A DNA stretch of 38,173 nt from Mycobacterium asiaticum. GTDB taxonomy: Bacteria; Actinomycetota; Actinomycetes; Mycobacteriales; Mycobacteriaceae. Position 1 is the first letter of the stretch, and every line of letters begins with the position of its first letter. The position numbers and the translations under genes are program-made. Positions 1 through 8,293 of the stretch are shown here, piece after piece. The stretch covers positions 1-38,173 of the forward strand of contig NZ_LZLS01000025.1 of NCBI RefSeq assembly GCF_001673365.1, in the 5' to 3' direction. The notes under the pieces are model-generated. The model searched no databases. It was given only the letters and a program-made list of their open reading frames with translations, and was not told the DNA's origin.

Positions 1-80
1 CCCCGAGCGCGACGCCGCCAGCTGATTCCCGCGCGCGAACTGGTGGGCGTGTCGCGGGCCTTTACGACTGCCCGGCTGTT

Positions 81-105
81 GGTATATTACTATTAGTAAT
101 ATACC
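81..105. promoter_or_regulatory. Perfect 11-bp inverted repeat, likely IclR operator
   Basis: Two perfectly complementary 11-nt arms (81-91 GGTATATTACT and 95-105) flank the 3-nt spacer ATT. The site lies 15 nt upstream of the IclR start and covers a good -10 box, TAATAT at 97-102. It is strikingly AT-rich against the surrounding GC-rich DNA. IclR proteins often repress their own promoter through such palindromes, so autoregulation is the natural inference; binding is not shown. Confidence 0.75.
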
Positions 106-119
106 GCTTAGGAGTTCCT

Positions 120-920
120 ATGGCCGCCGACTCCGCCACACCCAGCGCCGTCATCGACCGCATCTCGCTCGTCCTGGATGCATTCGACGGACCGGGCCGC
201 CTTACCCTGGCCCAGATTGTCCGCCGCACCGGGCTGCCACGCTCGTCGGCGCATCGAATGCTCGAGCGCCTGGTACAGCTGCGTTGGTTACGCCGGAGCG
301 GTCGAGACTACGAACTCGGCATGCGCCTGGTCGAGCTCGGCTCCTTGGCCGTCCACCAGGATCGTCTGGTGCGTGCGGCCAAACCGCTACTGGCTGAATT
401 GCACCGCGCTACAAGGCTTGTCGTTCATCTGGCGGTGCTGGACGGCACCGATGTCGTATACCTGGAAAAGCTTGGCGACCGGGTCAGCGACGGCCTGCCC
501 ACCCGCGTTGGTGGTCGGGCGCCGGCGCACTGCACCGCAGTCGGCAAGGCAATGCTGGCTTTCGCAGGTGAGGACGCTGAAGTAGATCTACAGGCGCGCC
601 AGACCAGGTACTCGATCGCTACCAGTTCGCAACTGGCCGTCGAACTGGCCAGGGTCCGCGCGCACGGCATCGCCTTCGAGCGCGAGGAGTCGCTGCTCGG
701 CTTCGGCTGTGTCGCCGCTCCGATCGGGTCGCCCGGCGAGGCCGTGGCGGCAGTGTCGGTGTGTGGTCCGATGAATCGCATGATGTTCGATCAGCGCCTC
801 GCCGCCCCGGTTCGCATGACCGCGATGGGGATCTGGCGCAACGTCGAAGACGGTCCGCAGCGGGTTGCTCCGACTTTGCAGCCGTTACGGCCGCTGCGCC
901 CCGCATTGCAGTACGCGTGA
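120..920 (+). CDS. IclR family transcriptional regulator
   Basis: A 266-residue protein with the two-part IclR architecture. The N-terminal winged helix-turn-helix covers about residues 10-75 (TLAQIVRRTGLPRSSAHRML). The C-terminal effector domain carries the family features GRAPAHCTAVGKAMLA and SLLGFGCVAAPI. The ATG has a GGAG Shine-Dalgarno at 111-114 and lies behind a perfect palindrome. The stop overlaps the next gene's GTG (GTGA), so regulator, esterase and two following genes are probably one transcript. IclR regulators commonly sense aromatic or carboxylic intermediates; the ligand here is unknown. Control of the following catabolic genes is inference from position. Confidence 0.9.
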   Translation: MAADSATPSAVIDRISLVLDAFDGPGRLTLAQIVRRTGLPRSSAHRMLERLVQLRWLRRSGRDYELGMRLVELGSLAVHQDRLVRAAKPLLAELHRATRLVVHLAVLDGTDVVYLEKLGDRVSDGLPTRVGGRAPAHCTAVGKAMLAFAGEDAEVDLQARQTRYSIATSSQLAVELARVRAHGIAFEREESLLGFGCVAAPIGSPGEAVAAVSVCGPMNRMMFDQRLAAPVRMTAMGIWRNVEDGPQRVAPTLQPLRPLRPALQYA

Positions 921-1831
921 CGCTCGACCCACAGATCGCGGCGCTGCTCGACACGTTGGACTCTGGCTTTCCGCCGGTGCACACCATGACCGGCGCTCAG
1001 GCCAGGGCCGCGATCCGGGCCCGGTTTGTCCCCGCCGCGGACCCCGAACCCGTCGCCCAGGTCCGCGACTTCACCGTGCCCGGCCCAGGCGAGGACATTC
1101 CGGTGCGCGTCTATCGGCCCGACGGCGACGATTTGCCCGTGCTCGTGTACGCGCACGGCGGCGGGTTCGTGTTCTGCGATCTGGACAGTCACGACGGCTT
1201 ATGTCGCAGTCTCGCCAATCATGTTCCGGCCGTGGTTGTTTCGGTGGCATACCGGTTAGCGCCGGAACATCGCTGGCCCGCAGCGGCCGAGGACGTCTAC
1301 GCGGTGATCGCGGCGGCAGCTGCCGGCGCCTTCGGCGACTTCAGTAGCATTGCCGTCGGCGGCGACAGCGCCGGCGGCAACCTGGCCGCCGTGACCGCGT
1401 TGATGGCACGGGACCGTGGCGGGCCTGCGCTCGCGGCGCAACTGCTGATCTACCCCGTGATCGCGGCCGACTTCACCACCTGCTCCTACCGGCTGTTTGG
1501 TCGCGGGTACTACAACCCGAAACCGGCCATGCAGTGGTACTGGGATCAGTACGTACCCGCGGTTGCCGACCGCACCCACCCGTATGCGGCGCCACTACAC
1601 GCCGACCTGAGCGGCTTGCCACCCGCTGTCATGGTGGTTGCCGGACATGACCCCTTGCGCGACGAGGGGCTCGCCTACGGCGCCAGCCTGGAGTCCGCCG
1701 CGGTACCCGTGACGCTGCTTCAGTTCGATGGCGGTATACATGGCTTCATGAGCATGCCGACTCTTGACATCGCTCGGGACGCGCGGGGGCGGTCTGCCGC
1801 GGCGCTGCGCTCGGCTCTGGGGCTCGGCTGA
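917..1831 (+). CDS. Alpha/beta hydrolase, HSL-type esterase
   Basis: A 304-residue hydrolase of the hormone-sensitive lipase/acetyl-hydrolase group (LipN/LipI-like in mycobacteria). The oxyanion-hole HGGG is at residues 80-83. The nucleophile elbow GDSAGG places Ser151. The acid is Asp245 in GHDPLRDEG and the base is His275 in GGIHGF. I chose the GTG at 917 because it forms a GTGA overlap with the IclR stop and because the fold begins directly after it; a longer reading frame upstream only shadows the regulator. No signal peptide is seen, so it is probably cytosolic. It probably cleaves a small carboxylic ester. With a Baeyer-Villiger-type enzyme nearby, hydrolysis of its ester or lactone product is possible but unproven. 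Confidence 0.87.
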   Translation: MTLDPQIAALLDTLDSGFPPVHTMTGAQARAAIRARFVPAADPEPVAQVRDFTVPGPGEDIPVRVYRPDGDDLPVLVYAHGGGFVFCDLDSHDGLCRSLANHVPAVVVSVAYRLAPEHRWPAAAEDVYAVIAAAAAGAFGDFSSIAVGGDSAGGNLAAVTALMARDRGGPALAAQLLIYPVIAADFTTCSYRLFGRGYYNPKPAMQWYWDQYVPAVADRTHPYAAPLHADLSGLPPAVMVVAGHDPLRDEGLAYGASLESAAVPVTLLQFDGGIHGFMSMPTLDIARDARGRSAAALRSALGLG

Positions 1832-2178
1832 TGGCTGACGGGCAGGTCTTCGTGATCGACCGCGTGGTGACCCGGCCCGGTTGTGCGCGCCGGTTCGTAG
1901 ACGCCTATCTCAGCGAGTACGCCCCGGACGCGCGTGAACGGGGCATGACATTGCGCGACGTCCTGGTGAGCCCGCCGATCTGGTTCGACGATGAAGCCAA
2001 CACCATCACGATCACCTGGACGTTACCCAATGTGCGGGCATGGTGGGAGATGACGTGGCAGGTCCGGCCGGATCCCACCGTGTCCGAATGGTGGTCGAGG
2101 ATCAGCGAGTTGGTGGTGGAGCGGTCGCGGTCGTTCGCCGCTGCAGCCGATGACGTCGACGATCTGTGCGATGTATAG
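1831..2178 (+). CDS. Small hypothetical protein, possibly dimeric alpha/beta barrel
   Basis: A 115-residue protein whose ATG shares one base with the preceding esterase stop (TGATG), so it is translated from the same message. The alternation of beta strands (VFVIDRVVTRPG, TITITWTLP) and helices (ARRFVDAYLSEYAPDARER) resembles NIPSNAP/ABM or Dabb-type ferredoxin-like barrels, which often act on or bind polar catabolic intermediates. Tryptophans are clustered around residues 70-88. I do not recognise a specific family; the fold is inferred from pattern only. It overlaps the following gene, which looks similar in type. Confidence 0.65.
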   Translation: MADGQVFVIDRVVTRPGCARRFVDAYLSEYAPDARERGMTLRDVLVSPPIWFDDEANTITITWTLPNVRAWWEMTWQVRPDPTVSEWWSRISELVVERSRSFAAAADDVDDLCDV

Positions 2179-2812
2179 CGTCACGCGGCTGCTCGACGTC
2201 CACGAGCCCGATCGCGGCCGGGTCCTGAGCGACTTGCGTGCCGTCGCGGCTCATTCGCCGTACTCGATCGTGCAGCCGACGATGCCCGGTTCCCGCAATG
2301 GCGGCGACATTCTGGTTCATCTGCGCTTCGCATCTGAATGCGAATGGCGTTGTATCGAGGAAGATTTCGCTGGCGTCGTCGACACCTCGGCGGTGACGCG
2401 GATCAACGGCGCCAACTATCTGGGTGGCCCGGTCCGTACCGACGTCAATAGGGGCACGGTGTATCGCACTCTGTTGCTGCGGGTGGTTCCCGGCACCGCC
2501 GAAGACACTATTGCTTGCTTCGAGGACGAACTGCGACTGATAGCGCGTTACGTGAACACGATCACCGCTTGGCAACTCAGTCGTGTCGAGGAGGCGGTTG
2601 GCGCCTCGCCGTGGACACATGTGTTCGAGCAGGGTTTCACCGACGTCGACGGCCTGGTGGGCCAGTACTTGATGCATCCGATTCACTGGGCCATGGTGGA
2701 TCGTTGGTTCGACCCCGAATGCCCCGAAGTCATTGTGCGGGACCGGATATGCCACAGCTTCTGCGTACTTCCCGATACGGCGAACTGGGACGACCTGCCT
2801 TCGGCCCAGTGA
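2171..2812 (+). CDS. Hypothetical protein, possible tandem alpha/beta barrel
   Basis: A 213-residue protein from the ATG at 2171; an in-frame ATG at 2150 would add seven residues. Both overlap the end of the previous gene, so coupling is expected either way. The sequence seems to hold two related halves, each with a strand-helix-strand start (YSVTRLLDVHEPDRGRVLSDL; VYRTLLLRVVPGTAEDTIACF), as in Dabb/NIPSNAP-like barrels. No catalytic motif is evident. Its last codons (PSAQ-stop) and 3' flank are duplicated immediately downstream. Together with the preceding small protein it forms a probable pair in the IclR-linked operon; function unknown. Confidence 0.65.
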   Translation: MYSVTRLLDVHEPDRGRVLSDLRAVAAHSPYSIVQPTMPGSRNGGDILVHLRFASECEWRCIEEDFAGVVDTSAVTRINGANYLGGPVRTDVNRGTVYRTLLLRVVPGTAEDTIACFEDELRLIARYVNTITAWQLSRVEEAVGASPWTHVFEQGFTDVDGLVGQYLMHPIHWAMVDRWFDPECPEVIVRDRICHSFCVLPDTANWDDLPSAQ

Positions 2813-2890
2813 CTTGAACTCCGAAACCCCATCTGTCACTTGCGCACCCGGCCTAAGACACATGAATTTTGCCCGCCTCCGAGCGACAAC
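2793..2890. repeat. 98-bp direct repeat, copy 1
   Basis: This segment covers the last codons and stop of the preceding gene plus its 3' flank. It recurs 121 bp downstream (2914-3011) with only a handful of mismatches, mostly in the first 40 bases; the last 50 or so are identical. It ends with the 24-nt arm (2867-2890) that in copy 2 forms a perfect hairpin. The unique spacer between the copies is 2891-2913. Confidence 0.85.
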
Positions 2891-2913
2891 TAACCGGGGC
2901 GGCGAACGGGGGC

Positions 2914-3011
2914 ACTTGCCGTCGGCTCAGTGACTCGAACTCCGAAACCCCGTCTGTCACTTGCGCACCCGGCCTAAGACACATGAATTTTGCCCGCCTC
3001 CGAGCGACAAC
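2914..3011. repeat. 98-bp direct repeat, copy 2
   Basis: Second copy of the 2793-2890 segment. It retains a ghost of the upstream gene's C-terminus (LPSAQ-stop) in one reading frame, showing that a gene end plus 3' UTR was duplicated in tandem. Its last 24 bases are the left arm of the adjacent hairpin. Confidence 0.85.
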
Positions 3012-3037
3012 AGGTTGTCGCTCGGAGGCGGGCAAAA
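2988..3037. terminator. Perfect 24-bp hairpin with 2-nt loop
   Basis: Left arm 2988-3011 and right arm 3014-3037 are exact reverse complements, starting with TTTT and ending with AAAA and separated by AG. The position between convergent genes (ends at 2812 and 3086) and the flanking T/A tracts fit a bidirectional intrinsic-type terminator. The arm also occurs in direct orientation at 2867-2890, so two alternative pairings are possible. Confidence 0.75.
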
Positions 3038-3085
3038 GAGTAGTCACCCCTGGGGGCGTGCACGAACGTCGCGCTGCACGCATGG

Positions 3086-3973
3086 TCAGAAACCAGCGGG
3101 CGGGATGTTCGGGTTCGCGGCTTCCGGCGGCGGCAACGGCGGCATTGTCGCGGTGCCGTCCAAGCTGCGCACCGAAAGACCCTGCGACCAGGGATAGTGC
3201 AGGCTGAACGCGACCAACCCGGTGCGCTGCGCTGCGGGTAACTGACACATTGCCAGCACAGTCTCGGCCAGGTACTCCACCGGCTCGGTGGGAAACGAAT
3301 CCGGAATCAATTGTGCCGCACCGGGAGTGCGAACCGCGGTCGATGGGCCGACACAGTTGACCGCGATATTCGCATCGAGCAGTTCGGCCGCTGCGCCCTG
3401 GGTGAAACGGTGCAGCGCCGCCTTGCAAGCAGCGTAGATGACGTCGCCGGAGGTCTTGTTGTAGTCCCGGAAAGGGCGTACCGGTGCTACGCCGGTCACC
3501 GACCCGATGTTCACGATCCAGCCACCACCTTGGCTACGCATATGCGGGACAGCCGCTTTTGTGAGTATGAATGGTGTCCGCAAGTAGTGGTCTACCGTCC
3601 GGTCGAAGGTCTGCAAAGACATTCCCTCGATCATCGAATAATCGGCGAAGCCCGCGTTGTTCACCAAGATATCGATCCGGCCGGTACGCCGCACCACAGC
3701 ACCGATCAGATCGTCGCGCTGGGCAGGATCCTCCAAGTCGGCCGCAACACCGATAGCCTGCCCGCCCGCCGCCTCGATCAGCGCGATCGTCTCATCAATC
3801 GTGCCCGGCAGGGTGGCAGGCACGCCACCCCGCACCGACGATGACGGCTCATACGATCTCGCGGTTACCACCACCGTCGCGCCCTCGGCTGCGAGTCGCT
3901 GAGCGATCGCCCGCCCAATGCCGCGACTGCTGCCAGTCACCAAAGCTGTTCGGCCATCAAGCAACTGCGTCAT
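3086..3973 (-). CDS. SDR family oxidoreductase
   Basis: A 295-residue classical short-chain dehydrogenase/reductase. The dinucleotide-binding TGSSRGIG is near residues 13-20, NNAG near 105-108, catalytic Ser near 158 (NIGSVTG) and YAACK places Tyr180/Lys184. The arginine after the glycine motif (SSRGIG) suggests NADP preference, an inference. It carries a Pro-rich C-terminal tail. Its ATG overlaps the stop of the upstream flavin monooxygenase (ATGA), so the two are co-translated. A likely role is interconversion of a secondary alcohol and the ketone the monooxygenase attacks; the substrate is unknown. Confidence 0.88.
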   Translation of the reverse strand: MTQLLDGRTALVTGSSRGIGRAIAQRLAAEGATVVVTARSYEPSSSVRGGVPATLPGTIDETIALIEAAGGQAIGVAADLEDPAQRDDLIGAVVRRTGRIDILVNNAGFADYSMIEGMSLQTFDRTVDHYLRTPFILTKAAVPHMRSQGGGWIVNIGSVTGVAPVRPFRDYNKTSGDVIYAACKAALHRFTQGAAAELLDANIAVNCVGPSTAVRTPGAAQLIPDSFPTEPVEYLAETVLAMCQLPAAQRTGLVAFSLHYPWSQGLSVRSLDGTATMPPLPPPEAANPNIPPAGF

Positions 3974-5844
3974 CGCAGCTCAAAATGCTCTTCGATCGGC
4001 GCTCGGTGTTGGTGCCACAAGTCGACCAACCGGTACGGGCTAGCCACCACCACCCGGCCAGATCCCGACCGGTAGTAGGTGTGTGCATTAGGGGTGTGAC
4101 ACCAAACCGTCCCAGCCATCGTTTCGTCGATCGCGGCAACATACTCGTCGAACGCCCGTCGCGTCACCTCCATCGTGGTCGCACCGCGCAGCGCCATCAG
4201 TTGCAGACACTCGATGATGTAGTGCGCCATCACTTCCATCGAGAAATTGGCGCCCGCACCATGCCCGGGACTGTAGTTGGGTGCCGAATTGATGAACAGA
4301 TTCGGGAATCCCGGAACGGTGCCGCCCCGGTACGCCGCGGGGCTGTCGCCCCACTCGGCGGCCAACCCGACACCATCGCGGCCGCGGATGTCGATCGTGG
4401 ACAGGAAGTCGAGGTGATACCCGGTCGCGTAAACGATGACGTCCAAGTCGATCTGTCTACCGTCCTGGGTGACAATGCCTTTGGAGTTGACGGCGGCAGG
4501 TTCACTGGCCTCGACGTCGACGTGGTCACGGGTCAACGCCGCGTAATAACCCCCCGGATCCCTGATGATGCGCTTGCCGTAGGGCGCGAAATCCGGGGTG
4601 ACTTTCTTGGCCAAATCCGTCCCCGCACCGAATGTTCGATCGATGTAATCCAGACACATCTGCAGCAGCACGTCGTTGGCGGGCGAGATGGACAGATGAC
4701 TTGCCGCCCAATCGCGATCCAGCAGAATCACCGGATAGTTATTGTCGGCAGTGCCCCAGTATGACTTCAGCCGATTCCAGTTCGCGTAGAACGGCAGGTG
4801 ACGCCCGAGGTAGCGGCGGTGTTCGGGAACGTCGTCGGTCAACCGTTTGCGCGGTGCCACCCAATGCGGTTGGCGCTGAAACACTGTCAGGTGCTCGACT
4901 TCGTCGACGCAGGCATCCACGATCTGCACCGCGGTGCATCCCGCCCCGATCACCGCGACGCGCCGGCCGGCCAGCCGCAGCGCCGGATCCCACTGCGCGG
5001 AGTGAATGCTGGTGCCCGCGAACGACTCTCGTCCGGGCAGGTCCGGCCAGCGTGGCCGGTTGAGGTAGCCGGCAGCAGTGATCACCACGCGGGCATGGCT
5101 CACGGCGCGATTGCCGTCGCGGTCCATCGTGTGAATCTGCCAGTGCGCGCGATCTTCGTCCCACCACAGCGCCTCGACCTCGACGCCGAAACGGGCATGT
5201 TCGCGCAGCCGGTACGTATCGGCCAGGCCTAGTAGATAGGCCTGGTACTCCGCGCCTTGCGGATAGTAGCTAGTCCACTCCGGGTTCAACTCACGCGACA
5301 GCGAGTAGTAGGCCGACGGAGTGTCAACGCCGATGCCCGGGTAGGTCGTGGTCAACCAGGTTCCCCCGACGTCGTCGTTGCGATCGAAGATTTCATAGGC
5401 GACTCCGGCATCCTCGGCGGCCAAAGCAGCAATCAAACCCGCCAGCCCGGCGCCGATGATCGCGACCGTCGTCGTCGCTGGAATCGGCGCTGTGCGCGGC
5501 AGCGTCGGCTGGGAGCGTTGGAACCCGCCCTGCTCGAGCAGCAGCGGAACAAACTCGTCATCGACGTCCGAACCCAGCGCCAACGGCAACAGGCGTCTGA
5601 ACAACTCGGTGTCGATTGGCGCAGGTTGGCCGGCTTCGAGCGCCGCGACTACCGCGTCCACCAGCTGGTCGAGAGTGTCCGGATCGGTGACCCCGACGCG
5701 TTCGGGCGGGTCGGGGGCGTGCGAAATCTTCGGGCCGAAGGTGTCTACCACTGCCGGGTCGCCGGTGAGTTGAGCCAGCACGGCGACCAGCACTCCCGGG
5801 TCGGCCAGGCGCAGGTTCGCCCGCAGTTCCGCCGGTGTCGTCAT
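3970..5844 (-). CDS. Baeyer-Villiger-type flavin monooxygenase
   Basis: A 624-residue class B flavoprotein monooxygenase. The first Rossmann motif GAGLAG (131-136) binds FAD. The second, GAGCTA (300-305), should bind NADPH. The Baeyer-Villiger fingerprint FxGxxxHxxxW is intact as F275-G277-H281-W285. About 125 residues precede the FAD site; this extension lacks a recognisable motif. I prefer the ATG at 5844 over an upstream TTG at 5859. The gene is divergent from the acyl-CoA ligase and coupled to the downstream SDR. The reaction would be O2/NADPH-dependent insertion of oxygen next to a ketone, giving an ester or lactone that the neighbouring esterases could open. The substrate is not deducible. 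Confidence 0.9.
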   Translation of the reverse strand: MTTPAELRANLRLADPGVLVAVLAQLTGDPAVVDTFGPKISHAPDPPERVGVTDPDTLDQLVDAVVAALEAGQPAPIDTELFRRLLPLALGSDVDDEFVPLLLEQGGFQRSQPTLPRTAPIPATTTVAIIGAGLAGLIAALAAEDAGVAYEIFDRNDDVGGTWLTTTYPGIGVDTPSAYYSLSRELNPEWTSYYPQGAEYQAYLLGLADTYRLREHARFGVEVEALWWDEDRAHWQIHTMDRDGNRAVSHARVVITAAGYLNRPRWPDLPGRESFAGTSIHSAQWDPALRLAGRRVAVIGAGCTAVQIVDACVDEVEHLTVFQRQPHWVAPRKRLTDDVPEHRRYLGRHLPFYANWNRLKSYWGTADNNYPVILLDRDWAASHLSISPANDVLLQMCLDYIDRTFGAGTDLAKKVTPDFAPYGKRIIRDPGGYYAALTRDHVDVEASEPAAVNSKGIVTQDGRQIDLDVIVYATGYHLDFLSTIDIRGRDGVGLAAEWGDSPAAYRGGTVPGFPNLFINSAPNYSPGHGAGANFSMEVMAHYIIECLQLMALRGATTMEVTRRAFDEYVAAIDETMAGTVWCHTPNAHTYYRSGSGRVVVASPYRLVDLWHQHRAPIEEHFELR

Positions 5845-5911
5845 GCAACCCAGTATCAAAGCTGTCCAGCGTCGGGGCGACCATCCTTTCCTCTGAGCGG
5901 GACATGGTGCC

Positions 5912-5917
5912 TATGTT
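5912..5917 (+). promoter_or_regulatory. -10 box for leaderless acyl-CoA ligase mRNA
   Basis: TATGTT ends 6 nt before the ATG at 5924 and no Shine-Dalgarno is present. That is the spacing of mycobacterial leaderless transcripts, in which transcription starts at the start codon. Confidence 0.5.
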
Positions 5918-5923
5918 CGACCT

Positions 5924-7489
5924 ATGCAAGACGTGATCGCCCAAGCCCGCAGCCATTCGCTCGGTGATATCCCCCGCCGGTCGGCTCGGCGGCAGCCCGA
6001 CAAGATAGCGATCATCGACGCAGACGTCGTCCTGACCTTCGCCGAGTTCGAGCATATGGTGGACCGAGCGGCTGCGGCGTTGCACGACAACGGTTTTGCC
6101 CCCGGTGATCGCATTGCACTGCTGGCGCGCAACTGCTGGCAGTACGCGGTATTGGCGTTCGCGACCGCGCGCGCCGCGGTGGTGCTGGTGCCGGTGAACT
6201 TCATGCTCACTGCCGAGGAGATCGGGTTCATCCTCGGACACAGCAAGGTCAACGGGTTCATCGTTCAGCAGGAGTTCCTGACAACCGCCGATGAAGCATT
6301 GCGCCTAGCCGGCCAGAAAGGCAGCGTCACGATCAAAGCCACCCTGACCGGAAGCGCCCCAGGTTGGGACGAGTTCGCGCAATGGCTCACCACCCAAACC
6401 GCTGCGCCACGGCCACTGCTCGACGACGATCAACTGGTCCGCCTGATGTACACCAGCGGCACCGAGTCTCAGCCCAAGGGCGCGATGCACAGCAGTCGCA
6501 GTCTGATCTGGAACTACATCAGCACGATCATCGCCGGCGAGAAGTCTGGCGACGACGTGGAGATTCACTCGTTGCCGCTTTACCACTGCGCGCAACTGGA
6601 CAACTTTCTCGTCCCCGATATCTATCTTGGCGCCACCAGCATCATCCTGCCGCGCCCGGAACCGGAAGTCGTGCTGCGCACCATCGAACGGTATGCCGTC
6701 ACCAATTACTTTGCACCGCCCACGGTTTGGATCAGCCTGCTGCGCTGCCCGCTGTTCGACCGGGTTGACCTTTCCAGTCTGCGCAAGGGGTACTACGGGG
6801 CCTCTGCGATGCCCGTCGAGATTCTCGCTGAGATCCGTGCGCGGCTGCCGAACTTGAGATTGTGGAATTTCTACGGCCAGACCGAGATTGCGCCGTTGGC
6901 GTCGGCGCTAAGACCAGACGAACAAGACGCGCACCCGGGCGCGGCCGGACGCCCCGTGGTCAACGTAGAGACGACCATCCTCGACGATGGCGACCAGCCT
7001 GTGCCGCCGGGTGAGGTGGGCGAAATCGCGCACCGCAGCCCGCATCTGATGCTCGGCTACCTCGACGACGAAGAAAAAACCGCCCAAGCCTTCAAACATG
7101 GCTGGTTCCATTCCGGCGACCTGGGCTACTACGACGAATACGGCCTGCTGCACGTTGTGGACCGCAAGAAGGACATGATCAAGACCGGCGGTGAGAACGT
7201 GGCCAGCCGCGAGGTCGAGGAGGTGCTGTACCTCCACAGCGGGGTGCAGGAAGTCGCGGTGTTCGGTCTGCCGCACCCGCAGTGGGTGGAAGCGGTGGTG
7301 GCGGCGGTGGTGCCCCGCGCTGGGGTCACGCTCGTCGCCGACGACGTCATCGCGCACTGCCGAGAACACCTGGCGGGCTTCAAAACCCCCAAAGAGGTCT
7401 TCTTCGTCGACTCGTTGCCGAAGAACCCGAGCGGCAAGCTCCTCAAACGCGAACTTCGCAAGCGGTTCACCCGAGCGTCCGGCAACTGA
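5924..7489 (+). CDS. Acyl-CoA synthetase (AMP-binding, FadD-like)
   Basis: A 521-residue ANL-superfamily ligase that activates a carboxylic acid as acyl-AMP and then acyl-CoA. Signatures in order: the P-loop-like YTSGTESQPKGAM (~residues 170-182), the aromatic/adenine motif YGQTE (~317), HSGDLGYYDEYGLLHVVDRK with the conserved Asp and Arg (~395-415), and the C-terminal PKNPSGKLLKRELR with the catalytic Lys. Length is normal. It opens a tightly packed + strand operon with a crotonase and two acyl-CoA dehydrogenases, so it most likely primes a degradation intermediate for beta-oxidation-like steps. Substrate class cannot be fixed from sequence alone; small cyclic or branched acids are plausible. 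Confidence 0.92.
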   Translation: MQDVIAQARSHSLGDIPRRSARRQPDKIAIIDADVVLTFAEFEHMVDRAAAALHDNGFAPGDRIALLARNCWQYAVLAFATARAAVVLVPVNFMLTAEEIGFILGHSKVNGFIVQQEFLTTADEALRLAGQKGSVTIKATLTGSAPGWDEFAQWLTTQTAAPRPLLDDDQLVRLMYTSGTESQPKGAMHSSRSLIWNYISTIIAGEKSGDDVEIHSLPLYHCAQLDNFLVPDIYLGATSIILPRPEPEVVLRTIERYAVTNYFAPPTVWISLLRCPLFDRVDLSSLRKGYYGASAMPVEILAEIRARLPNLRLWNFYGQTEIAPLASALRPDEQDAHPGAAGRPVVNVETTILDDGDQPVPPGEVGEIAHRSPHLMLGYLDDEEKTAQAFKHGWFHSGDLGYYDEYGLLHVVDRKKDMIKTGGENVASREVEEVLYLHSGVQEVAVFGLPHPQWVEAVVAAVVPRAGVTLVADDVIAHCREHLAGFKTPKEVFFVDSLPKNPSGKLLKRELRKRFTRASGN

Positions 7490-7513
7490 AACCCACTCCC
7501 TACAGTTGCGGGC

Positions 7514-8293
7514 ATGAGTAATCCTCTGGAAATCAGCGGCACCGGCCCAATCCGGGTATGGACGATCAACCTGCCCGGCGTCGGAAACGCGATCACCGGC
7601 AAGGACGTCATCGCCGCTTTCGAGGCGGCGGTGGACAGCGCCAACGCCGACACCGAGATCCGCGCCGTGATTCTCACCGGCGAGGGCAAGATCTTCTCGT
7701 CCGGCGGCAACGTCAAGGAGATGGCGGACCAGGCGGGCATGTTCGGCTTGAGCCCGCTGGATCAGCGGCACGCCTACACCGACGGGATCCAGCGCATCCC
7801 GCGTGCACTGTCCCGGCTCGAAGTCCCGTTGATCGCGGCGGTCAACGGCGCGGCGATCGGTGCCGGCTGCGACCTGGCGATGATGTGCGACATCCGAATC
7901 GCCTCCGAGCGAGCATCTTTCGCGGAAAGCTTTGTCCAACTTGGTCTCATCCCCGGTGACGGTGGCACCTGGTTCCTGCAACGCATCATCGGGTACGAGC
8001 GTGCCGCCGAAATGACCCTCACCGGCGACCGCGTCGACGCCGCCACCGCACTGGACTGGGGCCTGGTCAGCCGGGTGGTCCCGCACGACGACCTGCTCCC
8101 CCAAGCGACCGACCTCGCCGAACGCATCGCCAAGAACCCGTCGCACGCACTGCGGATGGCTAAGCGTTTGCTGCAGGAGTCGCGCACGGGGTCGCTCGAG
8201 TCCACGCTGGGCATGGCCGCGGCCATGCAGCCGTTGGCACACCGCGACCCCGAGCACGAGCAACGCATCGCCAAGTGGCGGACGCGCCAGTGA
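7514..8293 (+). CDS. Enoyl-CoA hydratase/isomerase (crotonase family)
   Basis: A 259-residue crotonase-fold protein starting 24 nt after the ligase stop. The first oxyanion segment (IFSSGGNVKEM, ~residues 61-71) and the second (NGAAIGAGCDLAMMCDIRIA, ~residues 113-132) are intact. The region after SFAESFVQLGLIPGDGGTW matches where hydratases place their catalytic acids; Glu and Asp candidates are present there (E137, D145). It probably hydrates an unsaturated acyl-CoA produced by the downstream dehydrogenases, but crotonase-fold members also isomerise or cleave rings, so the reaction is not certain. The stop overlaps the next gene's GTG (GTGA). Confidence 0.9.
   Translation: MSNPLEISGTGPIRVWTINLPGVGNAITGKDVIAAFEAAVDSANADTEIRAVILTGEGKIFSSGGNVKEMADQAGMFGLSPLDQRHAYTDGIQRIPRALSRLEVPLIAAVNGAAIGAGCDLAMMCDIRIASERASFAESFVQLGLIPGDGGTWFLQRIIGYERAAEMTLTGDRVDAATALDWGLVSRVVPHDDLLPQATDLAERIAKNPSHALRMAKRLLQESRTGSLESTLGMAAAMQPLAHRDPEHEQRIAKWRTRQ

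Noticed and set aside
3841..4764. 307-residue open frame on the + strand
   Set aside because: Antisense to the Baeyer-Villiger-type monooxygenase; Arg/His-rich shadow.
6908..8263. 451-residue open frame on the - strand across the ligase and crotonase genes
   Set aside because: It is antisense to two clear enzyme genes, has no family motif and reflects GC-rich codon bias.
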